Below are positions 1-10,868 of a stretch of DNA of 64,000 bases, piece by piece. Position 1 is the first letter of the stretch; each line of letters starts with the position of its first letter. The translations under genes and the position numbers were made by a program. The DNA comes from Verrucomicrobiales bacterium (GTDB taxonomy: Bacteria > Verrucomicrobiota > Verrucomicrobiia > Limisphaerales > J093). The notes under the pieces are model-generated. The model saw nothing but the letters and a program-made list of their open reading frames with translations. It had not been told where the DNA came from and did no database searches. The DNA is taken from the NCBI GenBank assembly GCA_024233215.1, contig JACKPW010000001.1:310001-374000 (forward strand). The letters run 5' to 3'.

Positions 1-2411
1 TGTCCCAGGCGGCGCCGGGCGGCTTGGGCGGTGCGGGGGAGATCGCCGGCGAAGCCCCGGGGCCCGATCTCTCCAAGGTCGCTGCCCGCAGCAACCTCAG
101 CGAAACGGCCTTCTTCTTTCCCCATCTCACGTCCGATCAAGATGGCGTGGTGCGGATGACCTTCACCATGCCGGAGGCGTTGACCGAATGGCATTTCCTC
201 GGGTTCGCCCACGATCGCGAATTGCGCTCCGGCCTGATCGAGGGAACCACCGTCACCGCCAAGGACCTGATGGTGCAACCAAATCCACCGCGGTTCCTGC
301 GCGAAGGCGACGAGGTGGAGTTCACGGTCAAGGTGTCGAACCAGGCGGACAAACCACAGACCGGCCGGATCGCACTGAACTTCCGCCACGCCATCAGTGA
401 CGCGCCCGTGGACAACCTGCTGGCGAACACCCAACCGGAACAGGATTTCGCCGTGCCCGCGAAGGAGTCCCGCACCTACTCGTGGCGACTCAAGGTGCCG
501 GACGGCTTGCCGGCACTGGTGTACCGGACGGTTGCGGCCTCCGCCAATCTCTCGGACGGGGAGGAAGGCATGTTCCCAGTCGTGGCCCGGCGCGTGCTGG
601 TGACCGAGTCCCTTCCCCTGCCCCTCCGCGGGCCGGCGACGAAGCAGTTCTCCTTCGACCGGTTGCTGAGATCGGGGTCCTCCGACACGCTGACCCAACA
701 GAGCCTGACGCTGCAGATGGTGTCCAACCCGGCGTGGTACGCGGTCCTCGCCCTGCCCTATCTGATGGAATACCCGCACGAGTGCACCGAGCAGACCTTC
801 AACCGGCTCTACGCGAACGTCCTCGCCCGGTTCATCGCGAGCGGCGATCCCAAGATTCGCCGTATCTTCGATCAATGGAAGAACACGCGGGCCCTCGACA
901 GTCCGCTGGAGAAGAACCCGGAGCTGAAGTCCGCGTTGCTGGAGGAATCCCCGTGGTGGCGCCAGGCCCAGGACGAGTCCCAGGCCCGCCGCAACGTGGG
1001 GATTCTCTTCGACGACAACCGCCTGAACGACGAAACCGCTCGCACGTTGCAGAAGCTGCGCGAGGCGCAGTACGCCGACGGCGTGTGGTCGTGGTTCCCC
1101 GGCGGTCCGCGCAACGATTACATGACGCTCTACATCGTCACGGGCTTCGGCCGGTTGCGCCACCTCGGAGCGGACATCGACATGAGCCTCGCCACGAAGG
1201 CGCTGGCCAGCCTCGACGAATGGTTGAAGGAGACCTACGAGCGGATCCGTTACGACAAACACCTGGATCGGAATAACCTCTCCCCCCGCATCGCCCTCCA
1301 GCTCTATGGGCGCAGCTTCTTCCTGAAGGACCTCCCGGTGGCCGAACCCCATCGCGAGGCGCTGGATTACTTCCTGGGTCAGGCGCGCCAGTACTGGGTC
1401 GAACTGGGAAATCGTCAGTCGCAGGGGCATTTGGCGCTGGCGTTGTTGCGCTTCGGCGACAAGGAAACCCCGTCGGCCATCGTGAAGTCGCTCAAGGAGC
1501 GTTCCGTGACCGACGATGAGATGGGCCGGTTCTGGCGCGACAGCGAGTTGAGCTGGTGGTGGTTCCGCGCGCCAATCGAGACGCAGGCGTTGATGATCGA
1601 GGTGTTTGCCGAGGTGGCCGGCGACAAGGAAGCGGTGGACGAATGCCAGACCTGGCTGTTGAAGCAGAAACAAACCCAGGACTGGAAGACCACGAAGGCC
1701 ACGGCGGACGCGGTCTATGCGCTGCTGCTCCAGGGCCGGAACGTGCTGGCCGGCGACAAACTGGTCGAGGTCAGCCTTGGTGGCATGGATGTCACACCTG
1801 GCAGTTCCCCGGCGGTTGGAAGCACTTCGGCGGTTGAGCCGGGCACGGGAATGTACGAAGTGCGGTTCGCGGGTTCAGAGGTGAAACCGGACTTCGGACA
1901 GATCACGGTGAAGAAGCTGGATGAAGGGGTGGCCTGGGGTGGCCTGCACTGGCAGTACTTTGAGGAGGTCTCCAAGGTCACGCCCTACGAGGGGACCCCG
2001 CTCAAGTTGAACCTCCGACTGTTCACCAAGCACAACACCCCGAACGGTCCCGAGCTGCGCGAAGTGCGCGGGCCGGTCGCGGTCGGGGATGAACTCGTCA
2101 CGCGATTGGAACTCCGGGTGGATCGCGACATGGAATACGTGCACCTGAAGCTGCCACGCGGCAGTGGTACCGAACCGGTGAACGTCCTGTCCCGCTACCG
2201 GTTCCAGGATGGCCTGGGGTATTACGAATCGACGCGGGACACCGCGACCCACTGTTTCATCGACTACCTGCCGAAGGGGACCTACGTGTTTGAGACCTCC
2301 GTACGGGTGCAGTTGCGGGGGGGCTATGAAACCGGCTTCGCCAGCATCCAGAGCATGTACGCCCCGGAGTTCAACAGTCACAGCCAGAGTCTGAAGCTGG
2401 ACGTGCGGTAG
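1..2411 (+). CDS. Alpha-2-macroglobulin family protein (C-terminal part, 5' truncated by window)
   Basis: The reading frame is open from base 3, so the gene starts upstream of the window and only about 800 C-terminal residues are seen. The motif HECTEQTF holds the thioester Cys-x-Glu-Gln, with Cys at 783-785 and Gln at 792-794. It sits at the start of the helical thioester domain, as in bacterial A2M proteins. Upstream is a macroglobulin/bait-region stretch (FFFPHLTSD, TMPEALTEWHFLGFAHD), and downstream the helical domain and a C-terminal receptor-like domain ending LKLDVR. In this family the protein is a periplasmic or surface-bound covalent protease trap. The intact thioester suggests it is functional. 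The signal peptide and any lipobox lie outside the window. Confidence 0.9.
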   Translation, partial: SQAAPGGLGGAGEIAGEAPGPDLSKVAARSNLSETAFFFPHLTSDQDGVVRMTFTMPEALTEWHFLGFAHDRELRSGLIEGTTVTAKDLMVQPNPPRFLREGDEVEFTVKVSNQADKPQTGRIALNFRHAISDAPVDNLLANTQPEQDFAVPAKESRTYSWRLKVPDGLPALVYRTVAASANLSDGEEGMFPVVARRVLVTESLPLPLRGPATKQFSFDRLLRSGSSDTLTQQSLTLQMVSNPAWYAVLALPYLMEYPHECTEQTFNRLYANVLARFIASGDPKIRRIFDQWKNTRALDSPLEKNPELKSALLEESPWWRQAQDESQARRNVGILFDDNRLNDETARTLQKLREAQYADGVWSWFPGGPRNDYMTLYIVTGFGRLRHLGADIDMSLATKALASLDEWLKETYERIRYDKHLDRNNLSPRIALQLYGRSFFLKDLPVAEPHREALDYFLGQARQYWVELGNRQSQGHLALALLRFGDKETPSAIVKSLKERSVTDDEMGRFWRDSELSWWWFRAPIETQALMIEVFAEVAGDKEAVDECQTWLLKQKQTQDWKTTKATADAVYALLLQGRNVLAGDKLVEVSLGGMDVTPGSSPAVGSTSAVEPGTGMYEVRFAGSEVKPDFGQITVKKLDEGVAWGGLHWQYFEEVSKVTPYEGTPLKLNLRLFTKHNTPNGPELREVRGPVAVGDELVTRLELRVDRDMEYVHLKLPRGSGTEPVNVLSRYRFQDGLGYYESTRDTATHCFIDYLPKGTYVFETSVRVQLRGGYETGFASIQSMYAPEFNSHSQSLKLDVR

Positions 2412-2429
2412 CGCAACGCAACCCCGGCC

Positions 2430-2620
2430 GTAGCCGCGCACGTCAGTGCGCGCAAACTACCCCGGAATCCGGAGCTGAGACTTGGGCCGACTGACGTTCG
2501 GCGGCTACGCCGGGGTAGCGCGACGGAAAGCGGTACAACCCGTCGGGAGTCCGCCGGGATCCTTGGCGAGGCTGTTCGGAAGCCGGAGGTTTGCGCCGAC
2601 TGACGTCGGCGGCTACGGGG
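2430..2620. repeat. Three copies of a GTAGCC...GACGTCAGTC palindromic repeat
   Basis: The gap between the A2M gene and the 9-heme cytochrome gene holds three copies of a short imperfect palindrome. Copy 1 (2430-2458) is in GTAGCC orientation. Copies 2 (2484-2508) and 3 (2590-2620) are in the opposite orientation. The core is GCCGACTGACGTCGGC, able to form a 6-7 bp stem with a TGAC loop. Copy 3 runs into the end of the cytochrome gene and supplies its TAG stop. Related copies occur at 13864, 31209, 57151 and 57228. No protein is coded here. Confidence 0.8.
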
Positions 2621-4367
2621 CTTCTTCCTTCTGCCGCTGTTCCTCGTCGAACTGGGCAATCGCGGGGTCGTCGGGATGCTCGTGTTCGTACCATTTGCGG
2701 GTGACCTTGCCGTCCCACCAGGCCCAGTTGATCGGGTAGACCCCCGGCGCGAAGATCACGTGGTAGAAATGCCAGACGATGATCGATAGACAGGCGAGGA
2801 TTGCCTCGTAGTAATGCACCGTTGTGGCCACGTCGACCGCCCAGCGCGGGAGCCATTCGGTGACCGGGATCTTGAACCAGATCATCAAACCACTGACTCC
2901 CATGATGATGGTGCCCCAGACCACCGCCCAATACTCCATCTTCTCCACGTAGCCGAAGCGGCCAAACCGAGGTGCCTTGCGCGAATGGTCAAGCATGTGG
3001 TGGACATTCTCCCCGATGTCCTTCAGATCCTTGGTTGAAGGGGCGAAATCCCGTACCAACTGCCGGCCGCGCCGGGTCAGGGTGACGTACAGGACGTGGT
3101 AGAAGCCCGCTCCCAACAAGACCACGCCTGCGATGCGATGCAACCAGCGCCGGACCAAGTCGTCCGCGCCGAAGACCACTCCCAACCAGGAATCCGGAAA
3201 TTTCAGGGCAAAACCGGTGACCGCCAGCAGGATGAAGCTGGAGAGCAGCACGAAATGCTGAATCCGCTCCGATCGCTCCATGCGCGTGATCTGGCGGCGG
3301 GAGGATCGCAGGCTCTTCATCACGGACCGCAACCAGGCCGCGCCGTTGTGGAGCACCATCAATCCGACCACCACGAAGATGAGCACGAGATAGACCTGGC
3401 GGACCCAACGGTTGACCAGGGGACCCACCCCGTCGTCGTCGGCACTCTGGTGCACCTTGCCGAGGGTGAAGTTCTCGCTGGCGCCCGGGTGACACTCCCC
3501 GCAGGTCTCGACGAGATGCTTCGGGTTGATGGTCGAGTCGGGGTCGCTGGACGCGAGGATGCGGTGGTAGCCGTGACAACTGGCACAGTTGGCCGCATGG
3601 GTGTCCCCGCGTCGAACCGCCAGGCCGTGATAGCTCTCGAAGAAGCTCTCCAACCGCTGGGTGGGCATGCGGAACTTGGTGTTGATGCGCTCGGACTCAT
3701 GACACTTGGCACAGATCACCGTCGCCAGTTTGATCGAGGAAACGCCTTTCAATGCCTCGATCCGATGCTCGGAATGACAGTCCGTGCACGTGGCTGCCTC
3801 GCGGCGTCCCTCGCCCACCGCCTGGCCGTGGACGCTGGACTCCACATCGGCCGCGGCGTCGGGATGGCATCCGCCGCACGTGTCCGCCAGATGCGACCAG
3901 TGCAACGGGGAGTCGGCCGAGGTGGGGTGGGAAACGTCGTGAGTGCCATGGCAATCCACGCACGTTGGGGCCGAATCATCGCCATCAGCGATGGCGAGAC
4001 CATGCACGCTCCCCTGGTAAGTGTCGGCCGCGTCCTCGTGACAGCGAGCGCATGACACGGGCTTCGGGGTGACTTCGTCGTCCGGATGATCCCAAGTGAT
4101 GTCCTCGTGGCAACTGCTGCAGCTATTGGTGGCGTGCGCCGAAGCCGCGAGCATCGCCGGATCCACGTAGACCGAGACCTCGTCGCCATTGGCATCCGTC
4201 CGGGTCAACTCGGTGTCGTCATGACAGAGAAGACAGTCCTCATCGGTCATGGGCTCGACGGTTTCGGCGCCCAGCAGCCGCGGTGGAAACGCTGCTAGCG
4301 TTAACACCAAAACAAAAAAACAGAACCCGAACTGCGTGCATCGAGCGGGGAGGTACCTAGGTTCCAT
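2613..4367 (-). CDS. Nine-heme cytochrome c fused to a cytochrome b561-like membrane domain
   Basis: A protein of 584 residues counted from the ATG at 4367 (MEPRYLPARC); a TTG two codons earlier is possible. A signal peptide (FCFFVLVLTLAAFP) is followed by nine CXXCH motifs (CLLCH, CSSCH, CARCH, CVDCH, CGGCH, CTDCH, CAKCH, CASCH, CGECH) in roughly the first 300 residues, so a periplasmic multiheme domain. The C-terminal part has five hydrophobic segments with His candidates for b-heme (RIQHFVLL, WLHRIAG, FYHVLYV, TVHYYEA, WHFYHVIF), as in the b subunits of formate dehydrogenase and Ni/Fe hydrogenase. It lies last in a three-gene operon and is a paralogue of the gene before it. Inferred role: electron transfer between the quinone pool and periplasmic partners; the substrate is unknown. 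Confidence 0.88.
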   Translation of the reverse strand: MEPRYLPARCTQFGFCFFVLVLTLAAFPPRLLGAETVEPMTDEDCLLCHDDTELTRTDANGDEVSVYVDPAMLAASAHATNSCSSCHEDITWDHPDDEVTPKPVSCARCHEDAADTYQGSVHGLAIADGDDSAPTCVDCHGTHDVSHPTSADSPLHWSHLADTCGGCHPDAAADVESSVHGQAVGEGRREAATCTDCHSEHRIEALKGVSSIKLATVICAKCHESERINTKFRMPTQRLESFFESYHGLAVRRGDTHAANCASCHGYHRILASSDPDSTINPKHLVETCGECHPGASENFTLGKVHQSADDDGVGPLVNRWVRQVYLVLIFVVVGLMVLHNGAAWLRSVMKSLRSSRRQITRMERSERIQHFVLLSSFILLAVTGFALKFPDSWLGVVFGADDLVRRWLHRIAGVVLLGAGFYHVLYVTLTRRGRQLVRDFAPSTKDLKDIGENVHHMLDHSRKAPRFGRFGYVEKMEYWAVVWGTIIMGVSGLMIWFKIPVTEWLPRWAVDVATTVHYYEAILACLSIIVWHFYHVIFAPGVYPINWAWWDGKVTRKWYEHEHPDDPAIAQFDEEQRQKEEAP

Positions 4368-4393
4368 GGTCAATTCGCTTCTGGGGGTCAGGT

Positions 4394-4434
4394 GCCCACC
4401 GGGGGCGCCGGCGCTGCCGGCGCCCCCGGGTGGC
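4394..4434 (-). promoter_or_regulatory. Long GC hairpin between the two cytochrome b/c genes
   Basis: Within the 75-base gap between the operon's second and third genes, bases 4399-4412 pair perfectly with 4416-4429 (14 bp, loop GCT). A few more pairs extend it after a one-base bulge. No T-run follows on either strand, so it is not a standard intrinsic terminator. On the minus-strand transcript it lies just before the 9-heme cytochrome start, where it could stabilise or process the mRNA or lower downstream expression. That role is an inference. Confidence 0.55.
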
Positions 4435-4442
4435 GGATTGCG

Positions 4443-6603
<2,161 letters not shown>

Positions 6604-6620
<17 letters not shown>

Positions 6621-8112
6621 GGCAGTCGCTGCACAAGAACGCCGTGTCATATTCCTCACCCGGATGTTTGAATTCCTGTCCCTTCGCATCGAGTTGATCC
6701 AATTCCTCTCCACTGCCTTGCGCCAGAATGATGTGACAGGTGTCACACCGGCTCGACTCGAGGGCCTTTTCCCCGTCCTCGCTCTGGTGGTTGTTGTCGT
6801 GGCAACGGAAACAGCCGGGCCACTCCTTGTGGCCGATGTTGTTCGGGTAACTCCGCCAATCGGCCTTCATGGCGGGGAAGAAGGAGCGCGCGTAGATGGT
6901 CTGAACCTCCTGGACTGCCTGCGTCACCTTCTCCTCCGGTTGCCCGGAATACTCCGACCGCAGCGCCTCCGCGATCCCGGCCAGCGCCTCATCCTTGGTG
7001 GCGTATTCCGCCACCAACGCTGTCACCGCCTGGGCCTTGATCCCCGGCAGGGACCGGTCCAACCGACCCAGGCTCATGGCGACGTTGACCGCCTTGTTGG
7101 GCGACTGGTAATTGTGCGCGGGCCGGTTGTGGCAGTCCATGCAGTCCATCCGCCTGACCTTGGTCTCGTCGACCTGGTCTTCGAAACCGTCTGCCCGGTA
7201 GACGACCACCTGGCCGTCGGGATGGGTCACCCGCACCCACGGGATAGTCTGCCGGGTTTCGTCCTCGGCATAGTATTCCACCTTGTTGGCGACGTTCATG
7301 TGCCAGTGGATCCCGCCCGTGGGTCCACGATTGGGATCGGCGCCCCCCACCTTCAACTCGAGTTTGACCGTGTATTCCGTGTTTTCCTCGTCGCCAAGAA
7401 AGGAGGGGTAGCTTCGGACCGTGTCACCGACAAAGGACTTGGGCCAGTGACAGTGTTCACAGGTGTCCTGCGCGGGGCGCAGGTTCTTCACCGGCGTGGG
7501 CACGGGTTTCGGATACTTGTTAAACAAGGTGGCGTAGACCTGGTAGGTGCCGGAGAGCTTGGAACGAACAAACCAGGTCGCTCCCGAGCCAATGTGGCAT
7601 TCCACGCAGGAGACCCGGGCATGCGGACCGTGCTGGTAGGTGGTCATCTCCGGCTCCATGACGGTATGGCAGACCTGGCCGCAAAACGTGGTGGACTCCG
7701 TCAGGTGAAAGGTCTGGTAGCTCCCAAACGCTGTCAGGAACAGGAAGCCAATGGTCCCGGAGGCGAAGATCAGGAGCCGTTTCCGGTGCTTGGGATGGGA
7801 GAGGTCCACCATCAGCGGCCGGGGTTCGTGGGTGCGATTGAGCCGGCGTCGCTCCATCCAGGCTCCCGCGAACATGATGACGAGCCCGAGAATCAGAAAG
7901 CCCGGCGCCACCAGGAAGGCCAGAATGCCCATGTACGGGTTGGAGGAACCGCCCAGCAGTTCCATCAGCCACAACAGGACAAAGGCGAAAAACGCGGCGA
8001 TCACGATCACCATTCCAGACAGACTGATCCAGTTCTGGAACGTGCTCGGCCGCCGTTTGGTCGGGGATTCAGAGTTCGATTTCATGGTCATCTTGCACGA
8101 TCGCAACCTCAA
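6604..8112 (-). CDS. NapC/NirT-like membrane-anchored heptaheme cytochrome c
   Basis: A protein of 502 residues from a TTG at 8112; ATG codons at 8091 and 8085 are alternatives, but only the TTG has a well-placed AGGAGG (5-base spacing). Hydrophobic segments lie at about residues 29-54, 59-86 and 112-137. Seven heme sites follow: an unusual CX3CH at 144-149 (CGQVCH), then CXXCH at 169, 218, 324, 434, 456 and 494. The stretch after the third helix (FCGQVCHTVMEPEMTTY, then HARVSCVECH) matches NapC/NirT/NrfH-type quinol dehydrogenases that pass electrons from quinol to periplasmic cytochromes. It is the first gene of the operon and overlaps the 11-heme gene. Likely role: quinol-oxidising entry point of the complex; the terminal acceptor is not evident. 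Confidence 0.87.
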
Positions 8113-8528
8113 CTCCGCCTCCTGCTCCCCTATTGCAGGAGAAGGATGTCTCAGCGATCACTTCTCGTGAGGTGATTATTAGCGGTGGCCATTAAACCGA
8201 CTTTCCAGCTTTTGGCCATTGCCGACCGTTTCTTGCCCAACGAATGAACCCGGGGGGGGGAGGCTGGGGGAATCCGACCTTCACCACCCATCCAACCCCT
8301 CAGCCGTCACGATTCAGAGGAGAACCCTGAATCGCCCCAAACAGGGGTGGTCCCGGCGGGAAGCCGGTCCCGGCCTCCGTCCCGGCCGGCTGGCCCCCCT
8401 GGAACGGCCCGACCCTTCGCGAATGCCCGGGTGGATTGGCGTCCATACCTCGTTGTCACGCCTGTGAGGGTGCCCCCCCGTGACATTCAACGTGGACCTC
8501 CCGCGGCCTGTCCCCTAACCTCGCCAGC
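8113..8528. promoter_or_regulatory. Divergent intergenic region; AGGAGG and small near-palindrome before the cytochrome operon
   Basis: This gap separates the minus-strand cytochrome operon from the plus-strand symporter. AGGAGG on the minus strand (8118-8123) lies 5 bases before the TTG at 8112 and decides that start. A near-palindrome, ATCACTTCTCGTGAGGTGAT (8157-8176), and a nearby TAATAAT on the minus strand could be an operator and a -10 box. The direct repeat TGGCCATT occurs at 8186 and 8213. The rest shows no gene and no tRNA. The promoter call is weak. Confidence 0.35.
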
Positions 8529-9833
8529 ATGACGCAGCATACGCAACCCGCCGACCGTCTCGCCGCCCGCATCATGTGGGGCATGGTGATCGGCCTCGTT
8601 GCCGGAGTCGCCTGTCGGCTGGTTCTCTGGGGATTCCCCGACCTCCAACCGGGAGCGCAACTGGTTGCGGAGCAGGTCTTGGACCCCTTCGGCCAGATCT
8701 TCCTCCGCACCCTGTTCTTCATCGTGGTCCCGCTGGTGTTCGCCTCGCTGACCCTGGGAGTCGTTCAACTGGGACAACTCGACAAACTCGGTCCGCTCGC
8801 GGGCAAGACCTTTCTGGTGTTCGGACTCAACATGGCGGTCGGGGTCGCGCTCGGCCTGTTCATCATGAACACGGTCAAACCGGGCCACCGGTTGGACGAA
8901 CAGACCCGCCAGGAGCTGGTGACCCGTTACTCGGGCGAGGCGGAACAGGCGGTGCAGGCGGCGGAGCAGCGCCCCAAACTTACCTTTCGCAACCTGGTGG
9001 AGATGTTCATGCCGCGGAACCTGCTTCAGGCTGTCGTCGACTTCCAGATTCTCCCCCTGATCGTCTTCGCCCTGCTGGTCGGGGCCGCCGGCACTCAACT
9101 GGATGACCAGCGCCAGGGTGTGGTCCGTGAAAGTCTGGCGATCATGGTGGATCTGTCGACCCGGATCGTGCGTTTCGCCATGCTGCTGGCCCCTTTCGCC
9201 GTCGCCGCCATGATGGCCAGTCTCGTGGTCAAGATGGGGCTCGACATCCTCGGCGCGCTCAGCCTCTTCGTCCTGTGCGTGCTGGGCGGGATCGCCATCC
9301 ATCTCTTCGGGACGATGACCCTCTGGATCAAGTATCTCGGTCGGCGCCCGCCCGCCACCTTCTTCAAGGCCATCCGGACGGTGCTGGTCACGGCGTTCTC
9401 GACCAGTTCCAGCAGCGCCACCCTCCCCACCACGATCGCCGTGGCCCGGCAGAATCTGGGGGTGTCCGCCAGCACCGCCGGGTTTGTCCTTCCTTTGGGC
9501 GCCACCATGAACATGAGCGGCACCGCACTCTACGAGGGCTGCGTGATTCTCTTCATTGCGCAGGCCTTCGGCGTGGACCTCTCCTTCTTCAACCAGGTCA
9601 CGCTGCTGGTGATCACGGTCCTCAGTGCCGTGGCCGTGGCGGGAATCCCGGGCGCCTCCATCCCGGTGATGGTCGGCCTGCTCGCCAGTTTTCAGGTCCC
9701 CCCCGATGGCATCCTCTTGATCCTGGGGGTCGACCGGATTCTGGACATGGCCCGAACCGTGCTGAACGTGGGGGCGGACCTGGTCACCGCCTGCCTGGTC
9801 GACCGGTGGACGGCGTCCGAGGAAGAGAATTGA
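8529..9833 (+). CDS. Dicarboxylate/amino acid:cation symporter (DAACS/SDF family)
   Basis: 434 residues with multiple hydrophobic segments, beginning MTQHTQPADRL. It holds the serine-rich re-entrant loop (STSSSSATLPTT), the helix-7 motif NMSGTAL (family NMDGT) and the second hairpin AGIPGASIP, all diagnostic of GltP/DctA-type carriers. These proteins import C4-dicarboxylates, glutamate or aspartate with Na+ or H+. Substrate specificity cannot be read from the sequence. An insertion near residues 120-150 (RLDEQTRQELVTRYSGE) is a periplasmic loop often seen in this family. It stands alone, divergent from the cytochrome operon; a link to respiration (substrate supply) is possible but unproved. 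Confidence 0.92.
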   Translation: MTQHTQPADRLAARIMWGMVIGLVAGVACRLVLWGFPDLQPGAQLVAEQVLDPFGQIFLRTLFFIVVPLVFASLTLGVVQLGQLDKLGPLAGKTFLVFGLNMAVGVALGLFIMNTVKPGHRLDEQTRQELVTRYSGEAEQAVQAAEQRPKLTFRNLVEMFMPRNLLQAVVDFQILPLIVFALLVGAAGTQLDDQRQGVVRESLAIMVDLSTRIVRFAMLLAPFAVAAMMASLVVKMGLDILGALSLFVLCVLGGIAIHLFGTMTLWIKYLGRRPPATFFKAIRTVLVTAFSTSSSSATLPTTIAVARQNLGVSASTAGFVLPLGATMNMSGTALYEGCVILFIAQAFGVDLSFFNQVTLLVITVLSAVAVAGIPGASIPVMVGLLASFQVPPDGILLILGVDRILDMARTVLNVGADLVTACLVDRWTASEEEN

Positions 9834-9924
9834 TCTTCGAAAGGCCCGTACGATAGCACCCTGGCGTACGTTGCCGGCGATCCGACCGAACGCCCGGCGG
9901 CCCGATGGCGATGGCCGTGGGCGG

Positions 9925-10791
9925 TCACTTCGTGATTGCATCCACAGGCGCCGGCCCTCGGAACTCCACGAACTCGCGCCGCAGCCTCCCGGCCTCGGCC
10001 TGAACCAGCCAGTAGCCCTTCCGCTTTGACCCGTCGTGGTTGTCCCGGGAACGGGCGCAACACACGTTGGTCACCACGTCCGCGTCATGAAACCGGTGTT
10101 CCGTCAGTCCGTGCCAGTGCCCGCAGAAGACCCCCTGCAGGTTGAACGCCAGGAAACGTTCCAACACCCGGTCCGCATTCCGCGGGGCCATCGACACGTC
10201 GGACGCCATCGGAAAGTGCGTGAACAGGACGGTTGGCCGGCTCGCATCCAGCGTGGGGAGCGTCCCGTCCAGCCACTTCAGTGTCGCCGGTTGCACCTCG
10301 GTGTTCTGCCATTCCGTGCCCTGGGTGGAGTCAATCCCCACGAACTGCCATCCCGCATGCCGAAACACATAGTTGATCCGGTCCGGAAACAGTTCCTCGT
10401 AGGCGGTGCGATCGCTCGCTGTCCGGTAATCGTGATTGCCAATCTGCACGTAAACCGGCGCCCGCAGCCGGGCAAAGTGGTCCCGAACCGCCACCAGATT
10501 CCCCCGCTGACCGGTCTCCGCCAAATCCCCCACGAGCAGGGCAAACGCCGCGTCTTCATGGCGGTTCATCTGGCCCACCAACGCCTCAAACCACGGATCA
10601 CACTCGGCGTTCAGGTGATGCAGGTCATTCGCCACGATGAAAGTGAATCCTTCTCCGCCGGCGGCCGCCCGGGCCGACCTGGCCCCGGGCCACAACCCCA
10701 GCCCCAGCAGCGTGGCCAGGGGAATCCGTCGTAACGCCTCGCGTCGGGTCACCTCGTGGGACATCGGTTCCGTTGGTTCCATGACGGCCAT
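9925..10791 (-). CDS. Exported calcineurin-like metallophosphoesterase
   Basis: 288 residues. The N-terminus TRREALRRIPLATLLGLGL resembles a Tat signal (twin Arg then hydrophobic core). The mature part carries the metallophosphoesterase motifs in order: D-x-H (NDLHHLN), GDLAE, GNHD, THFP and GHWH. The family binds two metals and cleaves phosphomonoesters, diesters or nucleotides; the substrate here is unknown. Alternative starts at 10782 and 10764 would shorten the pre-Tat region. It is convergent with the symporter and divergent from the large dehydrogenase gene, with no operon partner. Confidence 0.85.
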   Translation of the reverse strand: MAVMEPTEPMSHEVTRREALRRIPLATLLGLGLWPGARSARAAAGGEGFTFIVANDLHHLNAECDPWFEALVGQMNRHEDAAFALLVGDLAETGQRGNLVAVRDHFARLRAPVYVQIGNHDYRTASDRTAYEELFPDRINYVFRHAGWQFVGIDSTQGTEWQNTEVQPATLKWLDGTLPTLDASRPTVLFTHFPMASDVSMAPRNADRVLERFLAFNLQGVFCGHWHGLTEHRFHDADVVTNVCCARSRDNHDGSKRKGYWLVQAEAGRLRREFVEFRGPAPVDAITK

Positions 10792-10868
10792 CCGAACGCC
10801 GCGCGGCCAGCAGTGTCAAGCCCGCTTCCAGGCCAAAGTTGCCTTCCCTCCCGGGCGCATTTGCGCTA

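Noticed and set aside
4394..4434. Intrinsic terminator between cytochrome genes
   Set aside because: The hairpin is strong but no T-run follows on either strand, so it is listed as a regulatory hairpin only.
8113..8528. tRNA or small RNA gene before the symporter
   Set aside because: No cloverleaf, no T-loop GTTCGAATC-type sequence and no terminator were found.
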